Shown: one piece after another, positions 36,055 through 45,216 of the stretch | How the letters are laid out: every line of letters starts with the position of its first letter | Numbering within the stretch: the first letter of the stretch is position 1 | NCBI GenBank assembly: GCA_023664955.1 | Contig: JAMPEV010000002.1 | Location: 187,855-251,854 of the forward strand | DNA from: Duncaniella sp. | GTDB lineage: Bacteria > Bacteroidota > Bacteroidia > Bacteroidales > Muribaculaceae | Length of the DNA: 64,000 bases | Direction of reading: 5' to 3' | Notes under the pieces: generated by a model | The model's database searches: none | The model's input: the letters and a program-made list of their open reading frames with translations, nothing else | What the model was told of the DNA's origin: nothing | Position numbers and translations under genes: made by a program

Positions 36055-39011
36055 CGTCTATCGTCAGTATATTTACGACATATATCCTTGAAGGTACAGA
36101 ACTTGCACCAATGTTCGGATTTGGCCTGCGTAAATGGCACCTCAGGGTCAAAAATTTCCTTTATTACCCCTCGAAAACGCTCCATGAATTCCTCATTAAC
36201 CTCTCGGTAATCCATGAATGGCTCTTTGCCATATTTCAGGGGGTTAAGCCCTTGATTGGATATGGTCTTGAATAGGTAAAGTTGAGGTTGAATAGGTGCG
36301 TTGACTCCTTGTTTTGCAGCATATGCGTTGCAATAGAACATAAGCTGCAATATAGCCTTGGCTCGGTCATCCTTCTCCGGATTAAAAAGATCGTCCATGC
36401 CGGAGAACGAACTCTTATCCTCTCCGGTCTTGTAATCGACAATTCTTAGAAGTCCGGTGGATTGATAATCCGGTGGATATATCCGGTCGATACGGTCTAT
36501 GTACTGGCGGAAATTGATAGTGATATCATCGCTTATCCACATCCTATCCTTGATTTCATGTTCTCCGTCAATGAAATCAAAAGGGGCAATTTTCTTTTCC
36601 TCGTTAAACATCTTTCTGAGGAAGTGCAGCATCACATGACCAAGTACCTTTGACTCGCCCACAAGCGGAGTAAGTAATTCTTCCTTGGAAAAATGATTAT
36701 AATGCTTGTTTATAAGTCGGGTTATCAACTGTTCAAGTTTCCATTTTGACTTGTCTGCTGTAATTGAGTCAAGAATTTCCTTTGTGATTCTCACTTCGGA
36801 GTGTGTACCGCGCAATTCCTTGTAGAGAATCTCGGCTGCTTCGTGGAGGATGGTTCCGTATGTGCTTGAATCCATATAGTCAACTATCTCATCCTCAACA
36901 TTCAACCCACACACATTTTGGAGATAAAACTGCAATGGACAGTTGATGTAAGTGTTAATCGATGAAGCTGAAAGGTTGGGTCCTCCTTCTATTGTGTATT
37001 GTCTGAGTCGATCCATAATCTCCTCAGTCTTTTGAATCGAGATAATGTCGTCCTCGGCAATCTCCATTGGGTAAGAAGCCACATCGTGAGTGATTTTACA
37101 TTCCGGGAAGAGATATATCAGCTGTGAAATGTAGCGCGACACTTCGCTATTCCTCGTCCCCACAGTGCGAGCATCGTAAAACAGTCGTACCTTCTTAGCC
37201 CTGGAAATTAGGCGATAGAAGTAATAAGCGTAAATCGATTCCTGAAAGTCGGTGGTTGCCATTCCGTAGCTTTTACGCAAGGAGTCAGGGATGAATGAGC
37301 GAGTGTAATGTTTTCTAGGGAATACTCGTTCATTCATTGACAGCATTATTAGATTATCGAAGTCAAGCACACGTGTCTCCAACACTCCCATAAGCTGAAG
37401 CCCTTTGAGCGGTTCGCCGGTGAAATTGATTGAAACGGAGGAAATGGTACGTTGCAGCAATTCTATGAATGTGCTATCCTTCATCTCTATTCCCCACTTT
37501 CTGCAAGCTTCAATTAATTCTTCGAGAGCTGCGCCGTAAGCTTGTAGGAAAAACCTTTCCACACCATAAGTGTCATCCCTACCGATACGAGCAGAAAACG
37601 AGTTAATCAAAGTACGGAAATAGGCGTAAACCTCCTCCACGCCGTTAGTATTGGTGATAGGGGTGAAAATAAAAGCCTCGTCCGGCATCTGCTCCATTAG
37701 CACATTGGCGGGAATCATATAGAGACGTTTCTCGGAAATGAGGCGCAACATACGCTCACACCCTTCTTTGTCAATTGATTGCAAGAATGGATGAGAGATG
37801 ACAAATTTAACATCCTCATAGAAATATTTCCATACGTCCCGTGATTTCCTTCCGCGAAGATGCAAAGATACGATAGCTGCGATGAACGATGCGAAGGAGG
37901 TGGTTTTCATAGGATATCCCATTGTAACATTGAGGGCTGTAATCGAGGGGGGCACTGAATGTATCATCGGGATAAACAAACTCTCATCGGGTAGCACCAC
38001 GGCAGTATCGATGGAATTCTCAGGATTAGGTATTTCCCCGTCTTTTACCCACTGTTCAAGTTGCTGGCCGGCAGCTTTGGCCTGACCTATTCCGCTGGGC
38101 ACACCTGTAATGTATATCTCAGGGAAATAATTTTCAGGTATAGTATATTCGGAGTTAATGTCATACTTAGAGGGGAAGCATTTCACATTGTTACGCATAA
38201 ACCTGGCTGCGCGATTACCTTTAGCTTTGAATGCCGGGGAAGCAATATCCCAATAATAATCTCCACAACCGCGAGCTTGAAGCCGTTCAAATATTTTTAT
38301 TTCCGATAGTGTCAGCACATTGAATCCCACAAAGATGTATCGACGATATGGCAGTACGGAAGTGCGTGCAAGTTTCAAATAGTCCACTGCGTTTCGGCTA
38401 AGCATTCCGGCTGTAGCCATTCCATTATCCATCAATTTCTTTTTGAAGTTATTGAACAATGGGTCAAGTACCTCCCAAAGCTTTAGAAATTTAGCTTCCA
38501 GCTCGGTAGATTCCTCATAATGAAGGTGATTCCAAAACTTGTCAGGGCTTTGGTGGACAAATTGATCACCCCAGTAACGAGCTATCAATTCGCGCTGTTC
38601 ATCAGTGAGATAATTGGCACTCACCTCCTTAAACCGTTTCAGGTTCACGAAAAGAAGATGTGGATCCACCAAGTATCGGTCAACGTCATTGAAATCGCTC
38701 AGCAACATATCGCCCCAGAACAGGAATTGGTCAAAATCGGCAATGTCTTTGCTAAGTGCTTTGTATTCATTATACAATATGAATAATTGCTCAAGCCGAG
38801 GTGCCTCAACAAGCGAGGAAAAGCTCGATACCATCTCCGCAATAGTTGAAATCTCAGGGAAAATGAATGTCATCCCCTTGGCCTCTTCTTCCAAAAAATG
38901 CCGAAAGAATACACCACTTCGCTTGTTAGGGAACACGAAGCAGTAATCAATCATCTCTTCGCGCTCATTCTCGAAATATGCTTTTGCTACCTGCTTTAGA
39001 AAGGGAACCAT
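36051..39011 (-). CDS. AddB-like helicase-nuclease subunit with PD-(D/E)XK domain and iron-sulfur cysteines
   Basis: A 986-residue protein. The N-terminus (YCFVFPNKRSGVFFRHFL, about 22-40) resembles the degenerate motor of AddB. The C-terminal third is a RecB-type nuclease: 'GTILHEAAEIL' (His) and 'LRIVDYKTGEDKSS' (Asp and Lys of PD-DxK). Four cysteines suit the AddB 4Fe-4S cluster: one in 'INCPLQFYLQNVC' and the triad CKFCTFKDIC (CxxC-x5-C) at the end. AddAB repairs double-strand breaks. Its partner AddA (UvrD-type helicase) is not in the window, whereas holB lies 37 nt upstream and hemW overlaps by four nt. Confidence 0.86.
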   Translation of the reverse strand: MVPFLKQVAKAYFENEREEMIDYCFVFPNKRSGVFFRHFLEEEAKGMTFIFPEISTIAEMVSSFSSLVEAPRLEQLFILYNEYKALSKDIADFDQFLFWGDMLLSDFNDVDRYLVDPHLLFVNLKRFKEVSANYLTDEQRELIARYWGDQFVHQSPDKFWNHLHYEESTELEAKFLKLWEVLDPLFNNFKKKLMDNGMATAGMLSRNAVDYLKLARTSVLPYRRYIFVGFNVLTLSEIKIFERLQARGCGDYYWDIASPAFKAKGNRAARFMRNNVKCFPSKYDINSEYTIPENYFPEIYITGVPSGIGQAKAAGQQLEQWVKDGEIPNPENSIDTAVVLPDESLFIPMIHSVPPSITALNVTMGYPMKTTSFASFIAAIVSLHLRGRKSRDVWKYFYEDVKFVISHPFLQSIDKEGCERMLRLISEKRLYMIPANVLMEQMPDEAFIFTPITNTNGVEEVYAYFRTLINSFSARIGRDDTYGVERFFLQAYGAALEELIEACRKWGIEMKDSTFIELLQRTISSVSINFTGEPLKGLQLMGVLETRVLDFDNLIMLSMNERVFPRKHYTRSFIPDSLRKSYGMATTDFQESIYAYYFYRLISRAKKVRLFYDARTVGTRNSEVSRYISQLIYLFPECKITHDVASYPMEIAEDDIISIQKTEEIMDRLRQYTIEGGPNLSASSINTYINCPLQFYLQNVCGLNVEDEIVDYMDSSTYGTILHEAAEILYKELRGTHSEVRITKEILDSITADKSKWKLEQLITRLINKHYNHFSKEELLTPLVGESKVLGHVMLHFLRKMFNEEKKIAPFDFIDGEHEIKDRMWISDDITINFRQYIDRIDRIYPPDYQSTGLLRIVDYKTGEDKSSFSGMDDLFNPEKDDRAKAILQLMFYCNAYAAKQGVNAPIQPQLYLFKTISNQGLNPLKYGKEPFMDYREVNEEFMERFRGVIKEIFDPEVPFTQAKSEHWCKFCTFKDICRKYTDDRR

Positions 39012-39048
39012 GGAATAGATACTCGTAATCTACAGAATTAGAACACTC

Positions 39049-40179
39049 TTAGAAATTCTTAATTAATATTATCATCTTGATTGCCAAATCAAAATTCACA
39101 ATCTTTCCGTTGGCATTGCCGGCTATATCAATGGCCGCGGTATTCATCACGTCAATAATCTTTTCGGCATTATTTTCTGTGATAAAGCGCGCGAAATTCT
39201 TGCTGAACTGTGCTTCCGTCCTATTCAGATAAACAAGGTCGGGAATGTTAAAATTATAAATGAAATTTTCTCTTATGAGCCGTTGACAATAATCATAGAA
39301 TTTAATCTCCTGTTCACGTCCCATAGCGGTAACATCAGCACTCCATTGCTTAAGCCCTTTAACGTCACGCATATAGGCGAGGCGCATTAGTTGCACGAAA
39401 TAGTCGAAAAACATTCGGCTCACGCTTGTTGCATCAAGTGATCGGATTGCAGTAAGCATATTTCCTGAAGCCACATGAGCGATAGAAAGGGCATCCTGAG
39501 GGTCGACAGCCATGCGTTTGGTAAGGTAATTGGCTATCGTGTCATCGCTAAGACGTTTCAGCTCAATAGGTCGGCATCGAGAATAGATGGTGGGGAGAAT
39601 TTCCGCGGCATTGTCGGACACGAGGATAAATATTGTGTCGGAAAACGGTTCCTCTATGAGTTTCAACAACTTGTTTGCTGTCTGTTCGTTCATCTTTTCC
39701 GGAAGCCACATCAACACTATTTTGTATTTAGCTGAAGTTGTGGTCACAGCAAGTCGTTGCTCAAGTTGTTCGCTTTCCGAAACATATATAACGGGCTGAG
39801 CATTTTTCTTATCAAAGGACTGAGCCCATCGATCAAAGTCCATAAAGGGACTAATGTCCAGAAACTCGCGGAAGTCCATAATGTAATCGTCGGAAATCGG
39901 TGCCTTTATCTTATCAGTTTTCACCACCGGGAAAACGTAAAGCATATCTACGTGATTAAACGTCTGGTGTTGAATGCAAGAAGGGCAATTTCCGCAAGGC
40001 TCTCCTTCCGGTGTCGGTGACTGGCAGTGTAGAAATTGAGCAAACGCTCTGGCAAGCATGAACTTACCTATCCCTGCCGGACCATGCAGAAGCAGTGCAT
40101 GAGGGATGCGCCCGTCCGAAATCATGTCACGCAGTTGTCGCTTCGTATTTTCATGTGATGGTATGTCGCTGAATTTCAT
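39049..40179 (-). CDS. holB: DNA polymerase III subunit delta'
   Basis: A 376-residue clamp-loader subunit with AAA+ fold. Walker A is GPAGIGKFML near the N-terminus, the zinc-binding loop is 'CQSPTPEGEPCGNCPSC', and the 'SRCRPIEL' sensor region follows. It helps load the beta clamp. The frame extends to a TTG at 40254; the ATG at 40179 (MKFSDIPSHENTKRQL) begins exactly where the family usually does and was chosen. It heads an operon with the AddB-like, hemW and phosphatase genes. Confidence 0.9.
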   Translation of the reverse strand: MKFSDIPSHENTKRQLRDMISDGRIPHALLLHGPAGIGKFMLARAFAQFLHCQSPTPEGEPCGNCPSCIQHQTFNHVDMLYVFPVVKTDKIKAPISDDYIMDFREFLDISPFMDFDRWAQSFDKKNAQPVIYVSESEQLEQRLAVTTTSAKYKIVLMWLPEKMNEQTANKLLKLIEEPFSDTIFILVSDNAAEILPTIYSRCRPIELKRLSDDTIANYLTKRMAVDPQDALSIAHVASGNMLTAIRSLDATSVSRMFFDYFVQLMRLAYMRDVKGLKQWSADVTAMGREQEIKFYDYCQRLIRENFIYNFNIPDLVYLNRTEAQFSKNFARFITENNAEKIIDVMNTAAIDIAGNANGKIVNFDLAIKMIILIKNF

Positions 40180-40286
40180 AATTTTATTTGGCAAGTATTT
40201 ATTCTTGAACATTTGATTCGTGTTGGGCAACTCATAGTCCGTATATTCATTCAATGAATGTAGTGAGTATTGGAATCAGTTCATTG

Positions 40287-40294
40287 CAAATGTA
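40287..40294 (-). promoter_or_regulatory. -7 element of the holB operon
   Basis: The minus strand reads TACATTTG at 40294-40287; no TTTG is found at the ideal distance upstream. It would give a leader of roughly 100 nt to the ATG at 40179. Confidence 0.45.
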
Positions 40295-40359
40295 CGAATA
40301 AAAGTTGATTTTTGATGTTAAAATATGGAATAGAGGTGCAGCATTCAACGAAAAAATTG

Positions 40360-40367
40360 TAATTTTG
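40360..40367 (+). promoter_or_regulatory. -7 element of the patatin gene, almost at the start codon
   Basis: TAATTTTG at 40360-40367 predicts transcription from about 40374, one or two bases upstream of the ATG at 40376. No -33 box was found. Confidence 0.45.
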
Positions 40368-40375
40368 TGGCTGTC

Positions 40376-41197
40376 ATGCTGGATATGTTAAAATTTTCAC
40401 GGAAACCTTATAAGGTAGGACTTGTGCTCAGCGGAGGCGGGGCTCGAGGGTTTGCCCATGCAGGCGCACTTAAAGCACTTGAGGAGATGGGAATAAAACC
40501 CGACATTATCGCCGGCGTGAGTGCCGGATCGGTAGTGACAGCCATGTATGCCGCCGGGCTTCGTCCCGAGGAAATACTTGAGGCATTCTCCAATGCGAGT
40601 TTCTCAGATTTTGCAGAACTTAGCATGCCGCGCGATGGTTTTTTCTCGATGGAAGGCTTCAAGAAATTTCTCCGGAGAACAATCCCGATAGAGAATATCG
40701 AAGATTTGAAAATCACATCGCTGATATGTGCTACAAACTTTGACGAAAATTGCCCGGTGGCATTTGACAAAGGGGCGATTGCTGAAAGAGTTGCGGCATC
40801 GTGCAGCATTCCAATTATTTTCAAGCCTGTCAAGATTGACGGAGTATCCTACGTGGACGGTGGTGTCCTTGCCAATCTCCCAGCCTGGGCTGTAAGGGAT
40901 AAATGCAAATATTTGATAGGAGTCAACTGCAGTCCGGTCCCCAGGAGAGGAAGTCCTAAATCGATTATCGACATAGCGCAGAAAACCTACGATCTATTAG
41001 TTAAGAACAATGCTGTTCCCCAGATGCAGCTTTGTGACTTGGCGATAAGCCTGAACGATATAGCACGTTACAAAGTATTTAATCTCAAAGAGATAACAAA
41101 AATTTATCGTTCAGGTTATGATGATACGCGTCGAGCTCTGTTAGCAGCCGGATTTAAGGACATGGTTGAACTCCATCATGAAGACATAGAGCAATAG
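40376..41197 (+). CDS. Patatin-like phospholipase
   Basis: A 273-residue serine lipid hydrolase of the RssA/YjjU-like group. The oxyanion loop SGGGARGFAHAG, the nucleophile elbow GVSAGS and the dyad DGGVLANLP are all present, in the expected order. No signal peptide was seen, so it acts inside the cell or at the inner membrane. A GTG at 40367 is in frame, but it forms the end of a -7 promoter element, so the ATG at 40376 is preferred. The GH13 gene follows after 45 nt and may share the transcript. Physiological substrate is unknown. Confidence 0.9.
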   Translation: MLDMLKFSRKPYKVGLVLSGGGARGFAHAGALKALEEMGIKPDIIAGVSAGSVVTAMYAAGLRPEEILEAFSNASFSDFAELSMPRDGFFSMEGFKKFLRRTIPIENIEDLKITSLICATNFDENCPVAFDKGAIAERVAASCSIPIIFKPVKIDGVSYVDGGVLANLPAWAVRDKCKYLIGVNCSPVPRRGSPKSIIDIAQKTYDLLVKNNAVPQMQLCDLAISLNDIARYKVFNLKEITKIYRSGYDDTRRALLAAGFKDMVELHHEDIEQ

Positions 41198-41242
41198 TAA
41201 CATACTAATAATATCACGAAAACATTAATTTTTTTCAAGGCA

Positions 41243-42943
41243 ATGTATAGTAAACCAATAATTTACCAACTTTTTCCTCGAATATTTACTAATACCACCA
41301 ATCGTTGTATCCCCAATGGTACCTTCGCTCAGAATGGAGCCGGCAAGATGAATGATATCACTGACACAATTCTCAGCAAGATTAAAGAACTCGGGGTGAC
41401 ACACGTTTGGTATACGGGTGTAATTGAACATGCTACCAAGACCGATTATAGCAGCGAGGGAATTCTACCTGACAACCCCCACGTGGTGAAAGGTGAGGCA
41501 GGTTCTCCCTACGCTATAAAGGACTATTATGACATAGATCCCGATATAGCGGTTGATGTCAAAAACAGGATGGCAGAGTTTGAAGATTTGGTTACTCGAA
41601 CCCATGATGCGGGGTTGGAGGTGATTATCGACTTCGTGCCTAACCACACAGCCCGACGATACAACTCCGATGCCAAACCGGTGGGCATAAGAGACTTCGG
41701 TGAGGATGATGACACCAATATGTTCTTCACACCCAACAATAATTACTATTACATCACGCGCCAACTTTTCGCTCCATCTGTCGATATGGGGACTGGGAAA
41801 GGAGCATACGTCGAGTTCCCGGCAAAAGCTACCGGCGACGATTTTTTCTCAGCTTTCCCCACCGCCAACAATTGGTATGAGACCGTGAAACTAAATTACG
41901 GACATGACTACGGCGACGGTTCGTCACACTATAGTCCTATCCCTGACACATGGTATAAGATGCTGCATATATTGAGATTCTGGGCATCAAAGGGGGTAGA
42001 CGCATTTCGCTGCGATATGGCACACATGGTGCCACTCGAATTTTGGCAATGGGCTATTTCCAATGTTAAGGATCGCTATCCCCACGTAAAATTCATCGCT
42101 GAAATTTACGATGTAAGGCTTTATCGTGATTTTATTAATATAGGAGGCTTTGATTATCTATATGACAAGGTGAATCTCTATGATACTCTCCGTGGCATTA
42201 TGTGCTCTAATTATTCCGCAGCTACTATCACTAACTGCTGGCAGACAGTTGAAGGAATTGCACCAAATATGCTAAACTTCCTCGAAAACCATGATGAGCA
42301 GCGTTTCGGCTCGCGTTTCTTTGCCAAGGATCCGGCAAAGGTGATACCTTCGCTCGTGGTCAGTTCGATGATTTCCACAGGTCCGATGATGATTTATTAC
42401 GGTCAAGAACTGGGTGAACAAGCTACTGATGCGGAAGGATATAGCGGTAACGACGGGCGAACAACCATTTTCGATTATTGGAGTGTGAATACCTTGCGTC
42501 GATGGTATAACAACGGCAATCCGGACGGTTCGCAGATGACCCCGCGTGAACGTTGGCTCAGAAATAAATACAAGACTATCCTGAATCTCTGTAATTCAGA
42601 GAAGGCGATAGCCCATGGCCGATTCTTTGACTTGATGTATGTCAATTATCAGAATCCCACGCTCAATCCCCATCGGCAATACGTGTTCCTGCGTAGCATG
42701 AACGGAGAGACGCTCTTAATTGCTGCCAACTTCTCAGCCGATTCATGTGACTTGGCAATCAACATTCCCAAGCATGCATTTGAAACCCTCAATATACCTG
42801 AGGGAGAAGTTGTGGCACTTGAACTTATGTCAGGCGATCGTGAACTCAAGCAGCTCCGTTCCGACAAGCCATTTGCTACGATGATATCTCCCTACGATGC
42901 AGTGATATGGAGAATCCGCCATAAAAATATCCGCAAAGGCTAA
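41243..42943 (+). CDS. Cytoplasmic GH13 alpha-amylase-family enzyme
   Basis: A 566-residue GH13 protein without signal peptide. The nucleophile Asp258 (DAFRCDMAHM), acid/base Glu287 (FIAEIYD) and Asp351 (ENHDEQR) are clear, and the beta-3 motif VIIDFVPNHTAR is at about 127-138. The unusual N-terminus (YSKPIIYQLFPRIFTNTTN) is typical of an intracellular Bacteroidetes subfamily distinct from SusG. It could break down imported malto-oligosaccharides or glycogen, feeding the phosphohexomutase at 472-2220. Downstream is a very strong terminator. Exact specificity is not known. Confidence 0.88.
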   Translation: MYSKPIIYQLFPRIFTNTTNRCIPNGTFAQNGAGKMNDITDTILSKIKELGVTHVWYTGVIEHATKTDYSSEGILPDNPHVVKGEAGSPYAIKDYYDIDPDIAVDVKNRMAEFEDLVTRTHDAGLEVIIDFVPNHTARRYNSDAKPVGIRDFGEDDDTNMFFTPNNNYYYITRQLFAPSVDMGTGKGAYVEFPAKATGDDFFSAFPTANNWYETVKLNYGHDYGDGSSHYSPIPDTWYKMLHILRFWASKGVDAFRCDMAHMVPLEFWQWAISNVKDRYPHVKFIAEIYDVRLYRDFINIGGFDYLYDKVNLYDTLRGIMCSNYSAATITNCWQTVEGIAPNMLNFLENHDEQRFGSRFFAKDPAKVIPSLVVSSMISTGPMMIYYGQELGEQATDAEGYSGNDGRTTIFDYWSVNTLRRWYNNGNPDGSQMTPRERWLRNKYKTILNLCNSEKAIAHGRFFDLMYVNYQNPTLNPHRQYVFLRSMNGETLLIAANFSADSCDLAINIPKHAFETLNIPEGEVVALELMSGDRELKQLRSDKPFATMISPYDAVIWRIRHKNIRKG

Positions 42944-42964
42944 GTGTAGGCTGTATACTAAGAT

Positions 42965-43014
42965 AAATTTAGAGGGTGATTAGGCGCATAAGCAGCTAAT
43001 CACCCTCTAAATTT
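42965..43014. terminator. Long bidirectional terminator hairpin
   Basis: Arms 42965-42983 and 42996-43014 are perfectly complementary over 19 bp with a 12-nt loop, followed by TAGTTTATTTT on the plus strand. It sits between the convergent GH13 and dipeptidyl peptidase genes and is the strongest hairpin I found in the window. Confidence 0.88.
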
Positions 43015-43040
43015 TAGTTTATTTTATTGATTATAAGATA

Positions 43041-43067
43041 TAAGACTTATAAATCTTATAAGTCTTA
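43041..43067. repeat. Perfect AT-rich inverted repeat with 3-nt spacer
   Basis: TAAGACTTATAA (43041-43052) and TTATAAGTCTTA (43056-43067) pair over 12 bp. The 14-mer ATAAATCTTATAAG inside it occurs twice at 2251-2282. It lies 26 nt from a terminator, as does the other set. Confidence 0.7.
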
Positions 43068-43106
43068 TTAATTTTAAAAAAAATCATGACTCACAACTCA
43101 CGATTA

Positions 43107-45119
43107 TTAACGGAGTGTGCGGTACTCGCGTGAGTAGCGGAGCACCTGGGGGAGGTATTCCTCTTCGTAGCTGACTGTTACATCTGTGATATTGCCATCT
43201 TTATCCATTACCGGAGTATACACAGGGTTGACAAAGCCTTTGTAGGGAGCGATGTTGAGTTTTGCATAGCGATCGAGCACCTCCTTGTGGAGTTCTGGGT
43301 TTACCTTCACCGCATATGTTTCCACGAGATCACGTCCGGCTTCATAGTCACCCTCGCTCTTGATGCGTTGCACTTCTGCGAGAAGCTGGCCGATGAGGTC
43401 ACGCATCTTTTCGTAGTCATTAATCTTGATGAAAGTTTTTCCATCACGCTTCACAAGTTCAATCACATTGTCATCTTTACCCTTTTCATAAACCCATGCA
43501 GAGATGAGTTGACGATTTCGCATATGGGCCTCTTCCACATCCTTTCCGGGCTCGATACGCATGAGCTGGGTCATTAAGCCGTTGAGTATATAATGGTAAT
43601 ATTGGGCCTTGTAAGCGTCAGGATTGTCAAGAAGGCCAAGTTCCAAGAGCTTCTGGTCAGCAATGTAATATAGCGCGAACAGGTCAGCACGAGCTTCTTC
43701 GAGAGTAGAGCCATGAGCCTTTAGAGCGTCAGGGTCAACGCCGGGAAGAAGTTTGCCCGAAGCGTGTCCAAGACATTCATGTAGGTCGGTGTGGAGATTG
43801 TCTGTGACAAAGAGGTTCTTATCCAAAAGGTCAGAAGTCTCTTGGTCAATCACAAATTCCTCATTGAAGCCGTTTCCATGAGAAGCCATGTCGTAGGCCT
43901 GAGTGATGTTCTCCAAAGTCACAGACTTAGACCCGTGTGCTGCACGAATCCAGTTTGCATTAGGAAGATTGATGCCGATAGGGGTTGCGGGGTAAGAATC
44001 GCCGGCAAGGATTGCCGCAGTGATGACCTTAGCAGTCACACCCTTAACCTCATCCTTGCGGAAACGAGGGTCAACCGGTGAATTGCTTTCAAACCACTGC
44101 GCCTCGCCTGATATAACTTCAGTGCGGTGAGAAGCCTCATTATTCTTGAAATTCACAATTGATTCCCAAGCACCGGTCATACCTAAGGGATCATCATAGC
44201 TCTCAATGAACCCATTGATGAAATCCACCCGAGAGTTAGTATCTTCAACCCAAGCGATAGAATAATCGTCAAACAATTTAAGGTCGCCTGTCTCATAGTA
44301 CTTTACAAGCTTTTCAATGACTTCTTTCTGCTTGTCGTTTTCGGCATACTCTTTAGCCTTATTAAGATTCTCAACTATCTTGCTGATAGCATCAGAATAA
44401 ACGCCACCTACTTTATAAGGTTGTTCCTTAATCACACCGTTTTCCTTTACCACACGAGTATTCAGACCCCATGAAATCGGCGATGCATCAGTAGTGTCCT
44501 TGCGGGCATTATAATATGCCTCAACCTCAGCCTGGGTGACACCCTCGTAGAGATTATTGGCAGAGGTGAGTATGAGATCCTGACCTTCAGCCTGGTTAAC
44601 CTTCTTCGGCATCACAGTAGGATCAAAAATCACCGGTAGGATAACCTCAAGATTCTGAGGTTTCTTGTCTTCGGGTAAAGCAGCAATTTGCTCCAAAAGG
44701 AATTCCTGTGAGAAGCCTGGTCTGAATTTATCCATTGAATAATGGTGGTGGATACCATTAGCAAATTCTATCTGTTTGAGATATGTTTCAAGAGCCTTAT
44801 AATCAGCACTGTTCTTGTCGCCGTTATAATTACCATAAACATTCTCAATGAGGTCGCGTATTGCGAGATTGTATTTGCCGTTTTGGTCCCAGAGTATATC
44901 ACGACCGGTGAGAGCCGCCTCTGTGAGATAATATACAAGTATGCGTTGTTGAGGCGTAAGTTTTTCGAAGTCTGGTACCTGATAACGTAGCACCTCAATG
45001 TCGGCGAAACGGTCGACAGTGTAGTCGAAGTCATCAGAAGCCACTTCGTTTGTGCTTCTATTGGCACAAGAAGAGATGGCTAATGCTGCCATAGCTGATA
45101 AGATGAATTTAGTTGACAC
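43107..45119 (-). CDS. Dipeptidyl peptidase III lipoprotein (peptidase M49)
   Basis: A 670-residue zinc dipeptidyl peptidase, anchored by lipobox SSC (Cys18). The zinc motif is HECLGH at 447-452, and the second motif EEARAD (474-479) provides the third ligand. It removes dipeptides from the N-terminus of short peptides. The five-residue-spaced HExxGH motif is unique to M49. Similar genes in Bacteroides are often mislabelled 'dihydrofolate reductase'; nothing here supports that. The surface or periplasmic location suggests peptide feeding. It is 97 nt behind the rlmI-like gene on the same strand. Confidence 0.9.
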   Translation of the reverse strand: MSTKFILSAMAALAISSCANRSTNEVASDDFDYTVDRFADIEVLRYQVPDFEKLTPQQRILVYYLTEAALTGRDILWDQNGKYNLAIRDLIENVYGNYNGDKNSADYKALETYLKQIEFANGIHHHYSMDKFRPGFSQEFLLEQIAALPEDKKPQNLEVILPVIFDPTVMPKKVNQAEGQDLILTSANNLYEGVTQAEVEAYYNARKDTTDASPISWGLNTRVVKENGVIKEQPYKVGGVYSDAISKIVENLNKAKEYAENDKQKEVIEKLVKYYETGDLKLFDDYSIAWVEDTNSRVDFINGFIESYDDPLGMTGAWESIVNFKNNEASHRTEVISGEAQWFESNSPVDPRFRKDEVKGVTAKVITAAILAGDSYPATPIGINLPNANWIRAAHGSKSVTLENITQAYDMASHGNGFNEEFVIDQETSDLLDKNLFVTDNLHTDLHECLGHASGKLLPGVDPDALKAHGSTLEEARADLFALYYIADQKLLELGLLDNPDAYKAQYYHYILNGLMTQLMRIEPGKDVEEAHMRNRQLISAWVYEKGKDDNVIELVKRDGKTFIKINDYEKMRDLIGQLLAEVQRIKSEGDYEAGRDLVETYAVKVNPELHKEVLDRYAKLNIAPYKGFVNPVYTPVMDKDGNITDVTVSYEEEYLPQVLRYSREYRTLR

Positions 45120-45216
45120 TTTATTTACTTATTTTATAGTTATTATATTCACGGGGTATTATACGGATAATTATATGGTATGCAATTAATTATAATCACA
45201 TATTTACTTCAATTCG

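Noticed and set aside
43107-45119. Dihydrofolate reductase, a label often given to this family in Bacteroides
   Set aside because: The sequence has the HECLGH and EEARAD motifs of M49 dipeptidyl peptidase III and none of the folate-reductase features.
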